17,425 nucleotides of DNA from LMUY01 sp964245495 (GCA_964245495.1 CAXTNC010000051.1:1-17425); one strand, 5' to 3'; positions 6,669 through 13,727 are shown, numbered from the stretch's first letter. Numbers and translations are program-made. The notes: generated from the letters alone by a model not told the origin.

Positions 6669-8114
6669 ATGAGCACGTCAAACCGCAAAGCTGACCCGCA
6701 GGGTGCGCATGTGTCCATCGTGTGGTTCCGCCAGGATCTCCGCTTGGCCGACAACCCGGCGCTGCGGGCCGCAGCCGCGGCGGGCGCGGTGCTGCCCGTC
6801 TACGTGCTGGATGAAGCCGCGGCCGCGGACTGGGGCATGGGCGGCGCGCACCGCTGGTGGCTGCACGGCAGCCTGGGTTCGCTCGCGCGGGACTTGCAGC
6901 GGCTCGGCGCCGGGCTGGTGCTGCGCCGGGGCGAGGCCGCCAGCGTCATCCCGGCGCTCGCGGCCGAGATCGGCGCGACTGCGGTGCACGCGGGCAGCAT
7001 GGCGGAGCCTTGGGCGCGGCGGCAGGAGGCGGCGGTGGCGGCCGCGCTGCCGGAAGGTGTTGCGCTGGAGCTGCACCGCGCGGCCACGATGTTCGACCTG
7101 GGCTCCGTCCGCACCAAGACCGGCGGCGCCTACGGCGTTTACGGCCCGTTCGCCAAGGCCTGCCGCGCCAAGGGCGCGCCGCCCTCGCCCGAGCCGGCGC
7201 CGGAGCGCCTGACCGGGGCCAACGCCCTGTCCGACGCGCTTGACGACTGGCAGCTGTTGCCGACCCATCCCGATTGGGCCGGCGGCTTCCGCGAAACCTG
7301 GCGGCCCGGCGAGGCGGGGGCCCATGACCGCATGCACCAGTTCATCGCGGCCAAGCTCGCCGGCTATGCCGAAGGGCGCAACGTGCCGGGCGAGGACCTC
7401 ACTTCCATGCTGTCGCCCCGCCTGCACTGGGGGGAGTTGTCTCCCGCCCAGGTGTGGCACGCCGCAGCGGCCCAGGGTGGCGCGTTGGACGTGTTCCAGT
7501 CCGAGCTGCTGTGGCACGAGTTCAGCGCCAACGTGCTGTGGCACAATCCGCACCTGCCGGACGTGCCGCTGCGCCCCGAGTTTGGCCGCATCGCCTGGCG
7601 GGACGACCCGGCGGGCCTGCGCGCCTGGCAGCGCGGCCGGACCGGCGTGCCGATCGTGGACGCCGGGATGCGGCAGCTTTGGCATTGCGGCTGGATGCAC
7701 AACCGGCTGCGGATGATCGCCGGGTCGTTCCTGGTCAAGCACCTGCTGATCTCCTGGGTGGAGGGCGAGCGGTGGTTTTGGGACACCCTGGTCGATGGCG
7801 ACCTGGCGGTGAACGCCGCGTCCTGGCAGTGGATCGCAGGCTCCGGCATCGACAGCTCGCCGTTCTTCCGCGTGTTCAACCCAGTGACGCAAGGCGAGAA
7901 GTTCGACGCGGGCGGAGCCTGCGTGCGCCGCTGGGTGCCGGAGCTGGCCGCCCTGCCGGACCCCTGGCTGCACGCGCCCTGGACTGCGCCGGCGGAGGTG
8001 CTGGCGAAGGCCGGCCTTGTGCTGGGGCGCGACTACCCGAAGCCCGTTGTCGCCCTGGACGAGGGTCGCGAGCGGGCGTTGTCGGCGTTCAGGGCGATCC
8101 GGCAGGCCGCATGA
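6669..8114 (+). CDS. phrB: Class I deoxyribodipyrimidine photolyase
   Basis: This 481-residue photolyase/cryptochrome family protein repairs UV-induced cyclobutane pyrimidine dimers with blue light and FADH-. The N-terminal antenna domain opens with VSIVWFRQDLRLADNPAL (about 15-32). The FAD domain contains SPRLHWGELSP, WHEFSANVLWHNP, PIVDAGMRQL, WMHNRLRM, and NAASWQWIAGSGID followed by FFRVFNP from residue 382; these include the FAD and DNA contacts of bacterial class I enzymes. The ATG at 6669 is chosen; an in-frame GTG at 6711 immediately before the first beta strand is an alternative, and neither has a strong ribosome-binding site. The end overlaps the following phosphatase gene by ATGA. 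It is downstream of helicase and pdeM on the same strand, 47 bases after pdeM, making a repair-themed group. Confidence 0.93.
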   Translation: MSTSNRKADPQGAHVSIVWFRQDLRLADNPALRAAAAAGAVLPVYVLDEAAAADWGMGGAHRWWLHGSLGSLARDLQRLGAGLVLRRGEAASVIPALAAEIGATAVHAGSMAEPWARRQEAAVAAALPEGVALELHRAATMFDLGSVRTKTGGAYGVYGPFAKACRAKGAPPSPEPAPERLTGANALSDALDDWQLLPTHPDWAGGFRETWRPGEAGAHDRMHQFIAAKLAGYAEGRNVPGEDLTSMLSPRLHWGELSPAQVWHAAAAQGGALDVFQSELLWHEFSANVLWHNPHLPDVPLRPEFGRIAWRDDPAGLRAWQRGRTGVPIVDAGMRQLWHCGWMHNRLRMIAGSFLVKHLLISWVEGERWFWDTLVDGDLAVNAASWQWIAGSGIDSSPFFRVFNPVTQGEKFDAGGACVRRWVPELAALPDPWLHAPWTAPAEVLAKAGLVLGRDYPKPVVALDEGRERALSAFRAIRQAA

Positions 8115-8785
8115 TCATCCCGTCGGGCCAGCCGCTGCGGGTGGTGGGGGACGTGCACGGGGACTCCCGGGCTTTCGCCTTCGCCGCCGAGACGGATCGG
8201 TTCGTGGTGCAGCTGGGGGACCTCACGGACAGCGGCCCGGACAGCGCCGGGGCGCTGGAGATGGCGCTGCGCCTGGTGGACGAGGGGCGCGGCGTGTTCC
8301 TGCTCGGCAACCATGACCGCAAGCTGGGACGTGCGCTCGGCGGCCAACCGGTGCGGATCGACGGGCCGCTGGAGGCGACGCTGGCCTCCCTGGCGCCCCG
8401 GTTGCGGGAGCGGGCGCTGGACGCGATCGAGCGCGCGCCGGCCTGGATCGTGGACGGGCGCCGGGTGTTCGTGCACGGCGGCTTCCACACGGCGATGCTG
8501 GACCACACGCCGCCCCCCGGCCTTGGCCGGGTGGACACGGCGCTGTCCCGCGCGCTGTTCGGCCAGACCACGGGGCGCACCCAGCCGGACGGCTACCCGG
8601 AGCGGGTGCTGCGCTGGGTGGACCGCATTCCCCAGGGCGTCACGGTGTATTGCGGCCATGACCGCCGCAGCACGGACGGACGGCCCTACGTCCGCTCCGG
8701 CAGCGAGGGCGGCCGGGCGGTGTTCCTGGACACCGGCGCCGGCAAGGGCGGCCATCTGTCCTGGATCGACCTGCCGGCGGAGTAG
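8111..8785 (+). CDS. PPP-type metallophosphoesterase (protein phosphatase or Ap4A hydrolase-like)
   Basis: This 224-residue enzyme has the phosphoprotein phosphatase signature GDVHGD (13-18), GDLTDSGP (36-43), GNHD (66-69), then VHGGFH (121-126) and YCGHD (180-184) as later metal ligands. Such proteins (PrpE, ApaH, PrpA and PNKP-phosphatase relatives) hydrolyse phosphoserine/threonine, dinucleoside tetraphosphates or nucleic-acid 3'/2',3'-phosphates; the sequence alone does not tell which. ATG 8111 sits in an ATGA overlap with the photolyase stop, so it is translated with the photolyase. That coupling makes a nucleotide or nucleic-acid end substrate attractive, but this is inference. It is unrelated in detail to PdeM despite sharing the superfamily. 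Confidence 0.85.
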   Translation: MIIPSGQPLRVVGDVHGDSRAFAFAAETDRFVVQLGDLTDSGPDSAGALEMALRLVDEGRGVFLLGNHDRKLGRALGGQPVRIDGPLEATLASLAPRLRERALDAIERAPAWIVDGRRVFVHGGFHTAMLDHTPPPGLGRVDTALSRALFGQTTGRTQPDGYPERVLRWVDRIPQGVTVYCGHDRRSTDGRPYVRSGSEGGRAVFLDTGAGKGGHLSWIDLPAE

Positions 8786-8878
8786 CGTCGGCATGACGCT
8801 TTCGTGCGCGGGCGATCCAGCCGCTGGCTCAGCCGTTCCTCACGGATTGCCGGACACCCGGCAGCATGGAGACACAGC

Positions 8879-9172
8879 ATGAGCGGCAGCGCCTTGGCTT
8901 CGCAGATCAAGGAACACATGGCGATCGTCGGCAGCGACGGCGGCCACGTGGGCACGGTGGACAAGCTGGACGAGGACCGCATCAAGCTGACCAAGCAGGA
9001 CGACCCCGGCGGACGCGCGCTGCACCACCATTACCTGCCGGTCAGCGCCGTCGCGGCGGTGGAGGATGGCCAAGTGCGGCTCAACATGGACGCGCACCGC
9101 GCCCGCGAATTGGCGACCATGACCGGCGCGTCAGGCTCCACGCACGGCATGGGGAGCATGGGGGCGGTCTAG
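8879..9172 (+). CDS. DUF2171 family small protein
   Basis: This 97-residue soluble protein matches DUF2171: IKEHMAIVGSDGGHVGTVDK, then DRIKLTKQD, then HHHYLPVSAVAAVEDGQVRL, a PRC-barrel-like beta pattern. Such proteins are small and frequently stress-associated, with no proven biochemical role. The ATG at 8879 is chosen over an upstream in-frame codon because GGAG lies seven bases before it. The tail after about residue 82 is Gly/Met/Ser-rich and low-complexity. A short GCCGG-ACAC-CCGGC type hairpin lies upstream in the 93-base gap to the phosphatase gene, so it may be transcribed separately. It ends convergently with the minus-strand gene that follows, with only 35 bases between. Confidence 0.8.
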   Translation: MSGSALASQIKEHMAIVGSDGGHVGTVDKLDEDRIKLTKQDDPGGRALHHHYLPVSAVAAVEDGQVRLNMDAHRARELATMTGASGSTHGMGSMGAV

Positions 9173-9207
9173 CGCGCTCCCAGGATGGGACGGGCGGTGG
9201 ACGACGG

Positions 9208-9786
9208 TTAGCGTTGCAACCCGGTGGTGCGGTAGAGCGCCCTCAGCGGCGTGGCAAAGCCGATGCTGTCCAAGGTGAGCGTGGCGTCCTTGTTGACAGC
9301 CAACGACTCGGCAGGCCAGTTGCCGTCCTCGCCACGCCGCAGCAGCTCTGCCTCCATGCGTGAGGAGCGCACGAGCAGGATCTCCTGCACGCTGGGAATG
9401 GTTGTGTAGGCCCACACATTGGCCCGGGTCTCGACTTCGTTGGAGGGGGACAGCATCTCGACCAGCAGCACCGGTTCCGCCACGACCGTTTCCTGCGAGG
9501 GCGATGAGCAGGTGACGCCTAAATCTGGGATGCGGAAGTTCATCCCAGACCGAATGCGGGGGACGACACCCGGCGCTGTGACAACACGGCATGGGCTACG
9601 CTGGTCCCGCAAGTGATTCCGCAACAACGCGCTCAGCTCGGCTTGTATGAGGCCATGCGTTTCCGTAGTGGGCGCCATTGCCACGGGCTCGCTGTCGATC
9701 AGCTGCCAAGCTTCCTGCCCGGGCGAGTCCCACGCCCGGAACTCATCCAGAGTCATGCGTGACGGCTGTCTTAGGGCTGCTGACAT
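9208..9786 (-). CDS. Uma2 family (DUF820) predicted PD-(D/E)XK endonuclease
   Basis: This 192-residue protein has the Uma2 layout: MTLDEFRAWD at 11-20, a W-x-LIDSEPVAMAP strand pair, then TETHGLIQAEL. The PD-(D/E)XK core shows PDLGV at 87-91 and LLVEMLSPSN at 107-116, where Asp88 and Glu110 are the probable metal ligands. The nuclease activity of the family is predicted from fold, and its function is unknown; members are abundant and multicopy in cyanobacteria and some alphaproteobacteria. Start ATG 9786 has GAGG about eight bases upstream. It lies 25 bases downstream of cobQ on the same strand but has no plausible role in cobalamin synthesis; it may simply be read through from that transcript. 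Confidence 0.85.
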   Translation of the reverse strand: MSAALRQPSRMTLDEFRAWDSPGQEAWQLIDSEPVAMAPTTETHGLIQAELSALLRNHLRDQRSPCRVVTAPGVVPRIRSGMNFRIPDLGVTCSSPSQETVVAEPVLLVEMLSPSNEVETRANVWAYTTIPSVQEILLVRSSRMEAELLRRGEDGNWPAESLAVNKDATLTLDSIGFATPLRALYRTTGLQR

Positions 9787-9811
9787 GCCTAAGCCTCAGC
9801 ATATGGCATTC

Positions 9812-11254
9812 TCACCGCGCCAATGCCAAAAGCGCATCCACGTCCACGTGCGCCTCCACGTGCGCCGCCAGACGGTCAAGCACCGCCTCCACCTCCGCCT
9901 CGTGCTCCCGCGGCCCAGGCTCGGCGCCGAGGCGGCGCAGCCAGGCGGCGCGCTGCGCATCGTGCGAGAACAGCCCGTGCACGTAGCACCCGGCCACCAG
10001 CCCGTCCGCCGACACCGCGCCGTCCGCGCCGCCGTCCGCCCGGCGCAGCAGCGGCGGCGCGTCGCCGGTGGTGCGCCCGACATGCATCTCGAACCCGGCG
10101 AAGCCGACGCCGCCCAGTTCGCCCGTCACTCCCACAAGCCGCTTGCCGCCGCCCAGCACCGTATCGACTGGCAACAATCCGAGGCCTGGGACTGCACCCG
10201 GCGGCCCCTCGACGCCGTCCGGGTCGGCGATGCTGCGGCCCAGCATCTGATAGCCGCCGCACAGCCCCAGGATGCGGCCGCCGCGGCGGCGGTGGGCGGT
10301 GAGGTCGATGTCCCAGCCCTCGGCGCGCAGGGCGGCCAGGTCGGCGATGGTGGCCTTGGAGCCGGGCAGGATCACCAGGTCGCACACCGGCAGCGCCGTG
10401 CCGCGGCGGACGAGGTGGAGGTCCACGCTGTGTTCGGCGGCCAGCGGGTCGAGGTCGTCGAAGTTGCTGATCCAGGGCAGCACGGGGACCGCGATCCGCA
10501 CCGGCGTGCCTGGCCTGCGGGCGAAGGCCAGGTCCGCCGCGTCCTCGGCCGGCAGGCGGTGGGCGTCAGGGAAGAACGGCACCAGGCCCAGCGCGGCCCA
10601 GCCGGTTCGGGCAGCGATGGTGTCCATGCCCGCGGCGAACAGCGCCGGGTCGCCCCTCATGCGGTTGACGATGAAGCCTGCGACCATGGCGCGGTCCGCC
10701 GGGTCCAGCACCGCATGGGTGCCGACGAGGCTGGCGATGACGCCGCCGCGGTCGATGTCCCCCACCACGACCACGGGCACGTCGGCGGCGCGGGCGAAGC
10801 CCATGTTGGCGATGTCGCCGGCGCGCAGGTTGACCTCGGAGGCGCTGCCGGCGCCTTCCACCAGCACGATGTCCGCCTCCGACCTCATGCGCGCGAAGCT
10901 GTCGAGCACGTGGGGCATGAGGCTGGGCTTCATGGCTTGGTACTCGCGGGCGCGCGCCTGGCCGACCACGCGGCCTTGCACGACGACCTGGCTGCCGGTC
11001 TCGCTCTGCGGCTTGAGCAGCACCGGGTTCATGTGGACCGAAGGCGCGACGCCGGCAGCGCGGGCTTGCAGGGCTTGGGCGCGGCCTATCTCGCCGCCGT
11101 CCGGGGTGACGGCGGCGTTGTTGGACATGTTCTGCGGCTTGAACGGGCGCACGCGCAGGCCGCGCCTATGCAGGGCGCGGGCGAGGGCAGCGACGAGCAA
11201 GGACTTGCCTACGCTGGAGCCGGTGCCTTGGAGCATGAGGGCGGGGGCAAGCAC
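9812..11254 (-). CDS. cobQ: Cobyric acid synthase (adenosylcobyrinate amidotransferase)
   Basis: This 480-residue glutamine-dependent enzyme amidates the b, d, e and g side chains of adenosylcobyrinic acid a,c-diamide, giving cobyric acid. The N-terminal ATP-grasping synthetase domain starts MLAPALMLQGTGSSVGKS with the P-loop at 10-18, and carries FKPQNMSNNA and VLVEGAGSASE. The C-terminal class I glutaminase domain has nucleophile Cys332 in LGLCGGYQMLG and His426 in YVHGLF. Length is normal. The start is GTG 11254; an ATG at 11236 would remove six residues that the family usually has. No clear ribosome-binding site precedes it. It begins two bases after the stop of the HNH gene, so its translation may depend on that gene. 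Confidence 0.95.
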   Translation of the reverse strand: MLAPALMLQGTGSSVGKSLLVAALARALHRRGLRVRPFKPQNMSNNAAVTPDGGEIGRAQALQARAAGVAPSVHMNPVLLKPQSETGSQVVVQGRVVGQARAREYQAMKPSLMPHVLDSFARMRSEADIVLVEGAGSASEVNLRAGDIANMGFARAADVPVVVVGDIDRGGVIASLVGTHAVLDPADRAMVAGFIVNRMRGDPALFAAGMDTIAARTGWAALGLVPFFPDAHRLPAEDAADLAFARRPGTPVRIAVPVLPWISNFDDLDPLAAEHSVDLHLVRRGTALPVCDLVILPGSKATIADLAALRAEGWDIDLTAHRRRGGRILGLCGGYQMLGRSIADPDGVEGPPGAVPGLGLLPVDTVLGGGKRLVGVTGELGGVGFAGFEMHVGRTTGDAPPLLRRADGGADGAVSADGLVAGCYVHGLFSHDAQRAAWLRRLGAEPGPREHEAEVEAVLDRLAAHVEAHVDVDALLALAR

Positions 11255-11256
11255 GC

Positions 11257-11817
11257 TTAATCGGCTACATTTGCTTTAACGGTACGTCGCTCGGCTCTTA
11301 TATCGTCTGCGATCCGATCTGCTGCGTCACAAAGTTCTATTATTTGATCCCGGATTTTTTCCAATTCAGCATACCTTGGCGACGATGAGTCTGGCACTTC
11401 ATCAATCACCTGGAACTCTGCAAGAAAGCTTGCAATGATATTTGCTCGTTCCCGATTTCCTGCATCAGTTGAATATTTCTCGGCCAGGTATCGGTTCCAT
11501 TTCTTATTTCCCTTGCTAGAATTGCAACCCTTGCAACAGGGAACAAGATTGCCCAAGCGATGACCATGTCCGCTAAACTGTCGTTTGGACACCGTCGAGT
11601 AAATGTGGTCCCAAGTTTCAGCTGGCTTCGGGCAATATACGCATTTTAGGTCGGCTTCCGGGTCCTGTCCCAATGCAATTATGGCTGCCCGTACTCGACC
11701 CTCGTCATACTCGTCATTCGGGGCAATGGCGGCAGCAAATGCGTGGTTTATCGTCGTCTGCCGTCGAGCTTTGATGATATATGGACGCAAATGCTCACGA
11801 ATGGATTTATAACGCAT
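11257..11817 (-). CDS. HNH endonuclease domain protein
   Basis: This 186-residue protein has an HNH/treble-clef nuclease core: CVYC (59-62), ETWDHIYS with catalytic His71, and GHRLGNLVPCCKGCNSSKGN (84-103) supplying the second Cys pair and Asn. Flanking helices are charged. The biological target is unknown; members occur as orphan genes and near defence or mobile regions. The start ATG 11817 is supported by a strong AAAGGAG about nine bases upstream, and the ATG overlaps the TAA of a cobO-like gene tail (TAATG). Composition is much more AT-rich than cobQ and cobO on either side, so it is likely acquired. It lies between cobO and cobQ and ends two bases before cobQ. Confidence 0.85.
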   Translation of the reverse strand: MRYKSIREHLRPYIIKARRQTTINHAFAAAIAPNDEYDEGRVRAAIIALGQDPEADLKCVYCPKPAETWDHIYSTVSKRQFSGHGHRLGNLVPCCKGCNSSKGNKKWNRYLAEKYSTDAGNRERANIIASFLAEFQVIDEVPDSSSPRYAELEKIRDQIIELCDAADRIADDIRAERRTVKANVAD

Positions 11818-11918
11818 TAGAACTTGATCTCCTTTGCGCCTTGATGCCCACTGCGAAGTGGTGCTCCACCGCCGCCGTCTCCGTCACCGAACTCGCCACC
11901 GCTATCAGGGTAGGACGC
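11817..11918 (-). pseudogene. Diverged duplicate of the cobO 3' end
   Basis: Read on the minus strand, this stretch encodes RPTLIAVASSVTETAAV, then EHHFAVGIKAQ. It lines up with the true CobO ending at 12609-12711 (RPALIAAADLVTEMGAV, then KHHFAAGVKAQ). I count about 60 of 78 identical bases over the core codons. A one-base loss near the end shifts the frame, so the last residues are not preserved. The TAA of the copy overlaps the ATG of the HNH gene. The rest of cobO is absent. It acts with the true cobO end as a direct repeat bracketing the higBA cassette, and it supplies the ribosome-binding site of the HNH gene. Confidence 0.8.
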
Positions 11919-11941
11919 CCCCGCAAGGGGCGATCCCTTGC
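11916..11941 (-). terminator. Hairpin pair downstream of higA, possible weak terminator
   Basis: Two overlapping perfect stems occur here: CGCCCC/GGGGCG (11916-11921 with 11927-11932) and GCAAGGG/CCCTTGC (11923-11929 with 11935-11941). They lie just after the higA stop on the minus strand and exactly at the edge of the cobO tail copy. No T-run follows, so intrinsic termination is uncertain; the hairpin could instead mark the boundary of the inserted cassette. Confidence 0.3.
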
Positions 11942-11951
11942 TTACTGGCGG

Positions 11952-12260
11952 CTACGTCGCCGCCAACGTCTCGATGCCGGACACGTCCACCTGCCGCTCG
12001 GCGTGCCACAGGTCATGGGCCGCCTGCATCCGCAGCCACAGGGTGGCCCCATTGCCGAACAGCTTGCCCAGCTTGACCGCGATGGCAGGGGTGACCGCCT
12101 GCTTCTGGCCCAGGATGTCGTAGAGCGTCTGGCGCGAGATGCCGAGCAAGCGCGCGATCTCCGCCTTGCTCTTGCCGGTGGCCGGAATGATGATGGCTTC
12201 AAGCATCTCGCCTGGATGCGTGGGTACAATTGATGGGTGGCGAATTACCTTGTCGTCCAT
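11952..12260 (-). CDS. higA: HigA family antitoxin
   Basis: This 102-residue Xre-type helix-turn-helix protein is the DNA-binding antitoxin of a HigBA module. It starts MDDKVIRHPSIVPTHPGEML, typical of the HigA/VapI family. The helix-turn-helix follows at about 30-70 (SKAEIARLLGISRQTLYDIL, then TPAIAVKLGKLFG). Start ATG 12260 has GAGG six bases upstream. It would neutralise HigB and repress the operon promoter by binding the inverted repeat ahead of higB. Gene order toxin-then-antitoxin is the normal HigBA order. The first 62 bases overlap the higB reading frame, which is longer than usual for this pair. GC content is intermediate between the host genes and the HNH gene. Confidence 0.92.
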   Translation of the reverse strand: MDDKVIRHPSIVPTHPGEMLEAIIIPATGKSKAEIARLLGISRQTLYDILGQKQAVTPAIAVKLGKLFGNGATLWLRMQAAHDLWHAERQVDVSGIETLAAT

Positions 12261-12534
12261 GGTAGTCCTCTAAATCGACGTTCACAGCATCCTCGCCGGA
12301 CCAGCTGAACGTAATGCGCCAGTTGCGTGAGACCGTCACGGCATAGTCCCCAGGGCGGTCGCCAGTCAGCGGGTGAAAACCGAAACCGGGCAGGTCGAGA
12401 GCGTCCGGCACGGTGTTCACGTTCAATGCGTTCAGCACGATGCCAACCTTTGTCCGCCATTCCGGCTTGATCCCGCTCGCATCTCCCTTGGTCCAGAGCT
12501 GCTTGAGAGCCTTGCTGCGAATGCTGGCGATCAC
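12199..12534 (-). CDS. higB: HigB family RelE-like mRNA interferase toxin
   Basis: This 111-residue toxin is of the RelE/HigB superfamily, a ribosome-dependent mRNA-cutting enzyme. It begins MIASIRSKALKQLWTKGD from GTG 12534. It contains LPGFGFHPLTGDRPGDYAV and the core RNWRITF (70-76), and shows the family end VDLEDYH at 86-92. HigB proteins normally stop about there; this one runs 19 further residues into higA, overlapping it by 62 bases, as if the original stop codon were lost. The extension has no recognisable domain and may or may not affect toxicity. It forms an operon with higA, probably autoregulated through the operator just upstream. No Shine-Dalgarno sequence is visible before the GTG. 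Confidence 0.9.
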   Translation of the reverse strand: MIASIRSKALKQLWTKGDASGIKPEWRTKVGIVLNALNVNTVPDALDLPGFGFHPLTGDRPGDYAVTVSRNWRITFSWSGEDAVNVDLEDYHGRQGNSPPINCTHASRRDA

Positions 12535-12540
12535 AAGTGG

Positions 12541-12585
12541 ACTGTAAGGCTTAAAGTGGCAATGTGTCTATCGAAACCTTACACT
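12541..12585 (-). promoter_or_regulatory. Probable higBA promoter and HigA operator
   Basis: An inverted repeat TGTAAGG (12543-12549) / CCTTACA (12577-12583) lies directly upstream of higB, as expected for binding of a dimeric HigA repressor. On the minus strand a TAGACA (close to TTGACA) is followed after 18 bases by TACAGT as a possible -10, placing the transcript start at or next to the higB GTG. If right, the toxin mRNA would be nearly leaderless. Promoter assignment is by eye and tentative; the inverted repeat is exact. Confidence 0.45.
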
Positions 12586-12608
12586 CCACAGCATCTCCAA
12601 ATGGCGCG

Positions 12609-13211
12609 TCAGAACTCGATCCCCTCCTGCGCCTTCACCCCGGCGGCGAAGTGGTGCTTCACCGCGCCCATCTCCGTCACCAAGTCCGCCGCCGCGATCA
12701 GGGCAGGCCGCGCGTTGCGCCCCGTGGCCACCACGTGCAGCCCCGGCGGGCGCCCAGCCAGGCCGGCCAGCACCGCATCCTCCGCCAGGTAATCATACCG
12801 CAGCGCGATGTTCAGCTCGTCCAGCACCAGCAGGCCGAGGCCGGGGCGCGCCATCATCGCCAACGCCTGCGCCCAGGCGCGCTCGGCGGCGGCCACGTCG
12901 CGGGCGCGGTCCTGCGTCTCCCAGGTGAAGCCCTCGCCCATGGTGTGCCACTCCACTTGGTCGCCGAACCGCTCGAACGCGGCGCGCTCGCCCGTGCTCC
13001 AGGCGCCCTTGATGAACTGCACCACGCCCACCGGGCGGCCGCGGCCCAGCATCCGCAGCGCGAGGCCGAACGCGGCCGTGCTCTTGCCTTTGCCGGGGCC
13101 GGTGTGGACCATCAGCAGGCCCTTGTCCGTGATGGCCTTGCCCGCGACCTCCGCGTCCTGCATTGCCTTGCGCCGGGCCATCTTGTCGCGGTGGCGGTCG
13201 GCGTCGCTCAC
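12609..13211 (-). CDS. cobO: Cob(I)yrinic acid a,c-diamide adenosyltransferase
   Basis: This 200-residue CobA/CobO/BtuR-type enzyme transfers the adenosyl group of ATP to Co(I) corrinoid, forming adenosylcobyrinic acid a,c-diamide, the substrate of CobQ. The P-loop GPGKGKST is at 38-45, in the usual setting KGLLMVHTGPGKGKSTAAFG. LLVLDELNIALRYDYL and the C-terminal VKHHFAAGVKAQEGIEF are standard. The start is GTG 13211, which overlaps the cobP stop as GTGA and gives the normal family N-terminus (SDADRHRDKMARRKA); a longer upstream open frame is only a shadow over cobP. A diverged copy of its last ~100 bases lies 700 bases downstream, on the far side of higBA. Confidence 0.95.
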   Translation of the reverse strand: MSDADRHRDKMARRKAMQDAEVAGKAITDKGLLMVHTGPGKGKSTAAFGLALRMLGRGRPVGVVQFIKGAWSTGERAAFERFGDQVEWHTMGEGFTWETQDRARDVAAAERAWAQALAMMARPGLGLLVLDELNIALRYDYLAEDAVLAGLAGRPPGLHVVATGRNARPALIAAADLVTEMGAVKHHFAAGVKAQEGIEF

Positions 13212-13714
13212 TTCACCACCATCGGCAGGCCGGCCACCATCAGCAGCACGCGGTCCGCCCGCGCCGCTACCTGCGCGTGCAGCGCGCCGGCGGCGTCGCG
13301 GAAGCGGCGGGCCAGGGCGTTGTCGGGCACGATGCCCAAGCCGACCTCGTTGGACACCAGCACCGTGGGCGCCGCCCGCGCGTCCAGGGCGCGTTGCAGG
13401 GCGGGCCAGTTTGGCTCCTGGTTCGCCAGCAGCAGGTTGCTCAGCCACAGCGTCAGGCAATCGACCAGCACCGGGGCCTCGCACGCCAGCGCGCCGGGCA
13501 GGTCCAGCGGCGCTTCCACCGTGTCCCAGCCAGCGGGGCGGCGGGCGCGGTGGGCGGCGATGCGCTGCGTCATCTCCCTGTCGAACGCCTGGGCGGTGGC
13601 GACATAGCGCCAGGGCGGCCGGTGCGCCTGCACCAGCCCCTCGGCGTGGCGGCTCTTGCCGGAGCGGGCGCCGCCGAGGACGAAGGTGATTTGACCGGGC
13701 ACGCTGCGGCTCAT
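13208..13714 (-). CDS. cobP: Adenosylcobinamide kinase / adenosylcobinamide-phosphate guanylyltransferase
   Basis: This 168-residue bifunctional enzyme (CobP/CobU) phosphorylates adenosylcobinamide and then attaches GMP, preparing it for nucleotide-loop assembly. The P-loop GGARSGKS is at 14-21 and the VATAQAFDREM block follows. His55 in RIAAHRARRP is the candidate guanylylated residue region. LVDCLTLWLSNLL and LVSNEVGLGIVP are standard CobU blocks. ATG 13714 is preferred over a TTG two codons upstream; no good ribosome-binding site is visible. The stop overlaps cobO (GTGA). Its start codon coincides with the predicted -10 of the divergent riboswitch operon, so the two promoters must interfere. 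Confidence 0.93.
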   Translation of the reverse strand: MSRSVPGQITFVLGGARSGKSRHAEGLVQAHRPPWRYVATAQAFDREMTQRIAAHRARRPAGWDTVEAPLDLPGALACEAPVLVDCLTLWLSNLLLANQEPNWPALQRALDARAAPTVLVSNEVGLGIVPDNALARRFRDAAGALHAQVAARADRVLLMVAGLPMVVK

Positions 13715-13719
13715 ACACA
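13691..13719 (+). promoter_or_regulatory. Candidate promoter of the riboswitch-controlled cob operon
   Basis: TTGACC (13691-13696), a 17-base spacer and TACACA (13714-13719) would start transcription near 13725, exactly at the beginning of the riboswitch. The -35 matches the consensus at five of six positions; the -10 is weaker. The whole element lies within the 5' end of cobP on the opposite strand. Confidence 0.4.
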
Positions 13720-13727
13720 AAAGGGGA

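Noticed and set aside
9173..9207. A bidirectional terminator between the convergent DUF2171 and Uma2 genes
   Set aside because: Only a short CCCA-GGA-TGGG stem is visible, without a T-run.
9647..11260. A 537-codon plus-strand open frame opposite cobQ
   Set aside because: The minus strand encodes full-length CobQ with P-loop, glutaminase Cys and His; the plus frame has shadow composition.
11817..12711. A conventional integrative element with attachment sites and integrase
   Set aside because: The gene-tail duplication fits, but no integrase, transposase or terminal inverted repeats are present, so only an inserted cassette of unknown mechanism can be claimed.
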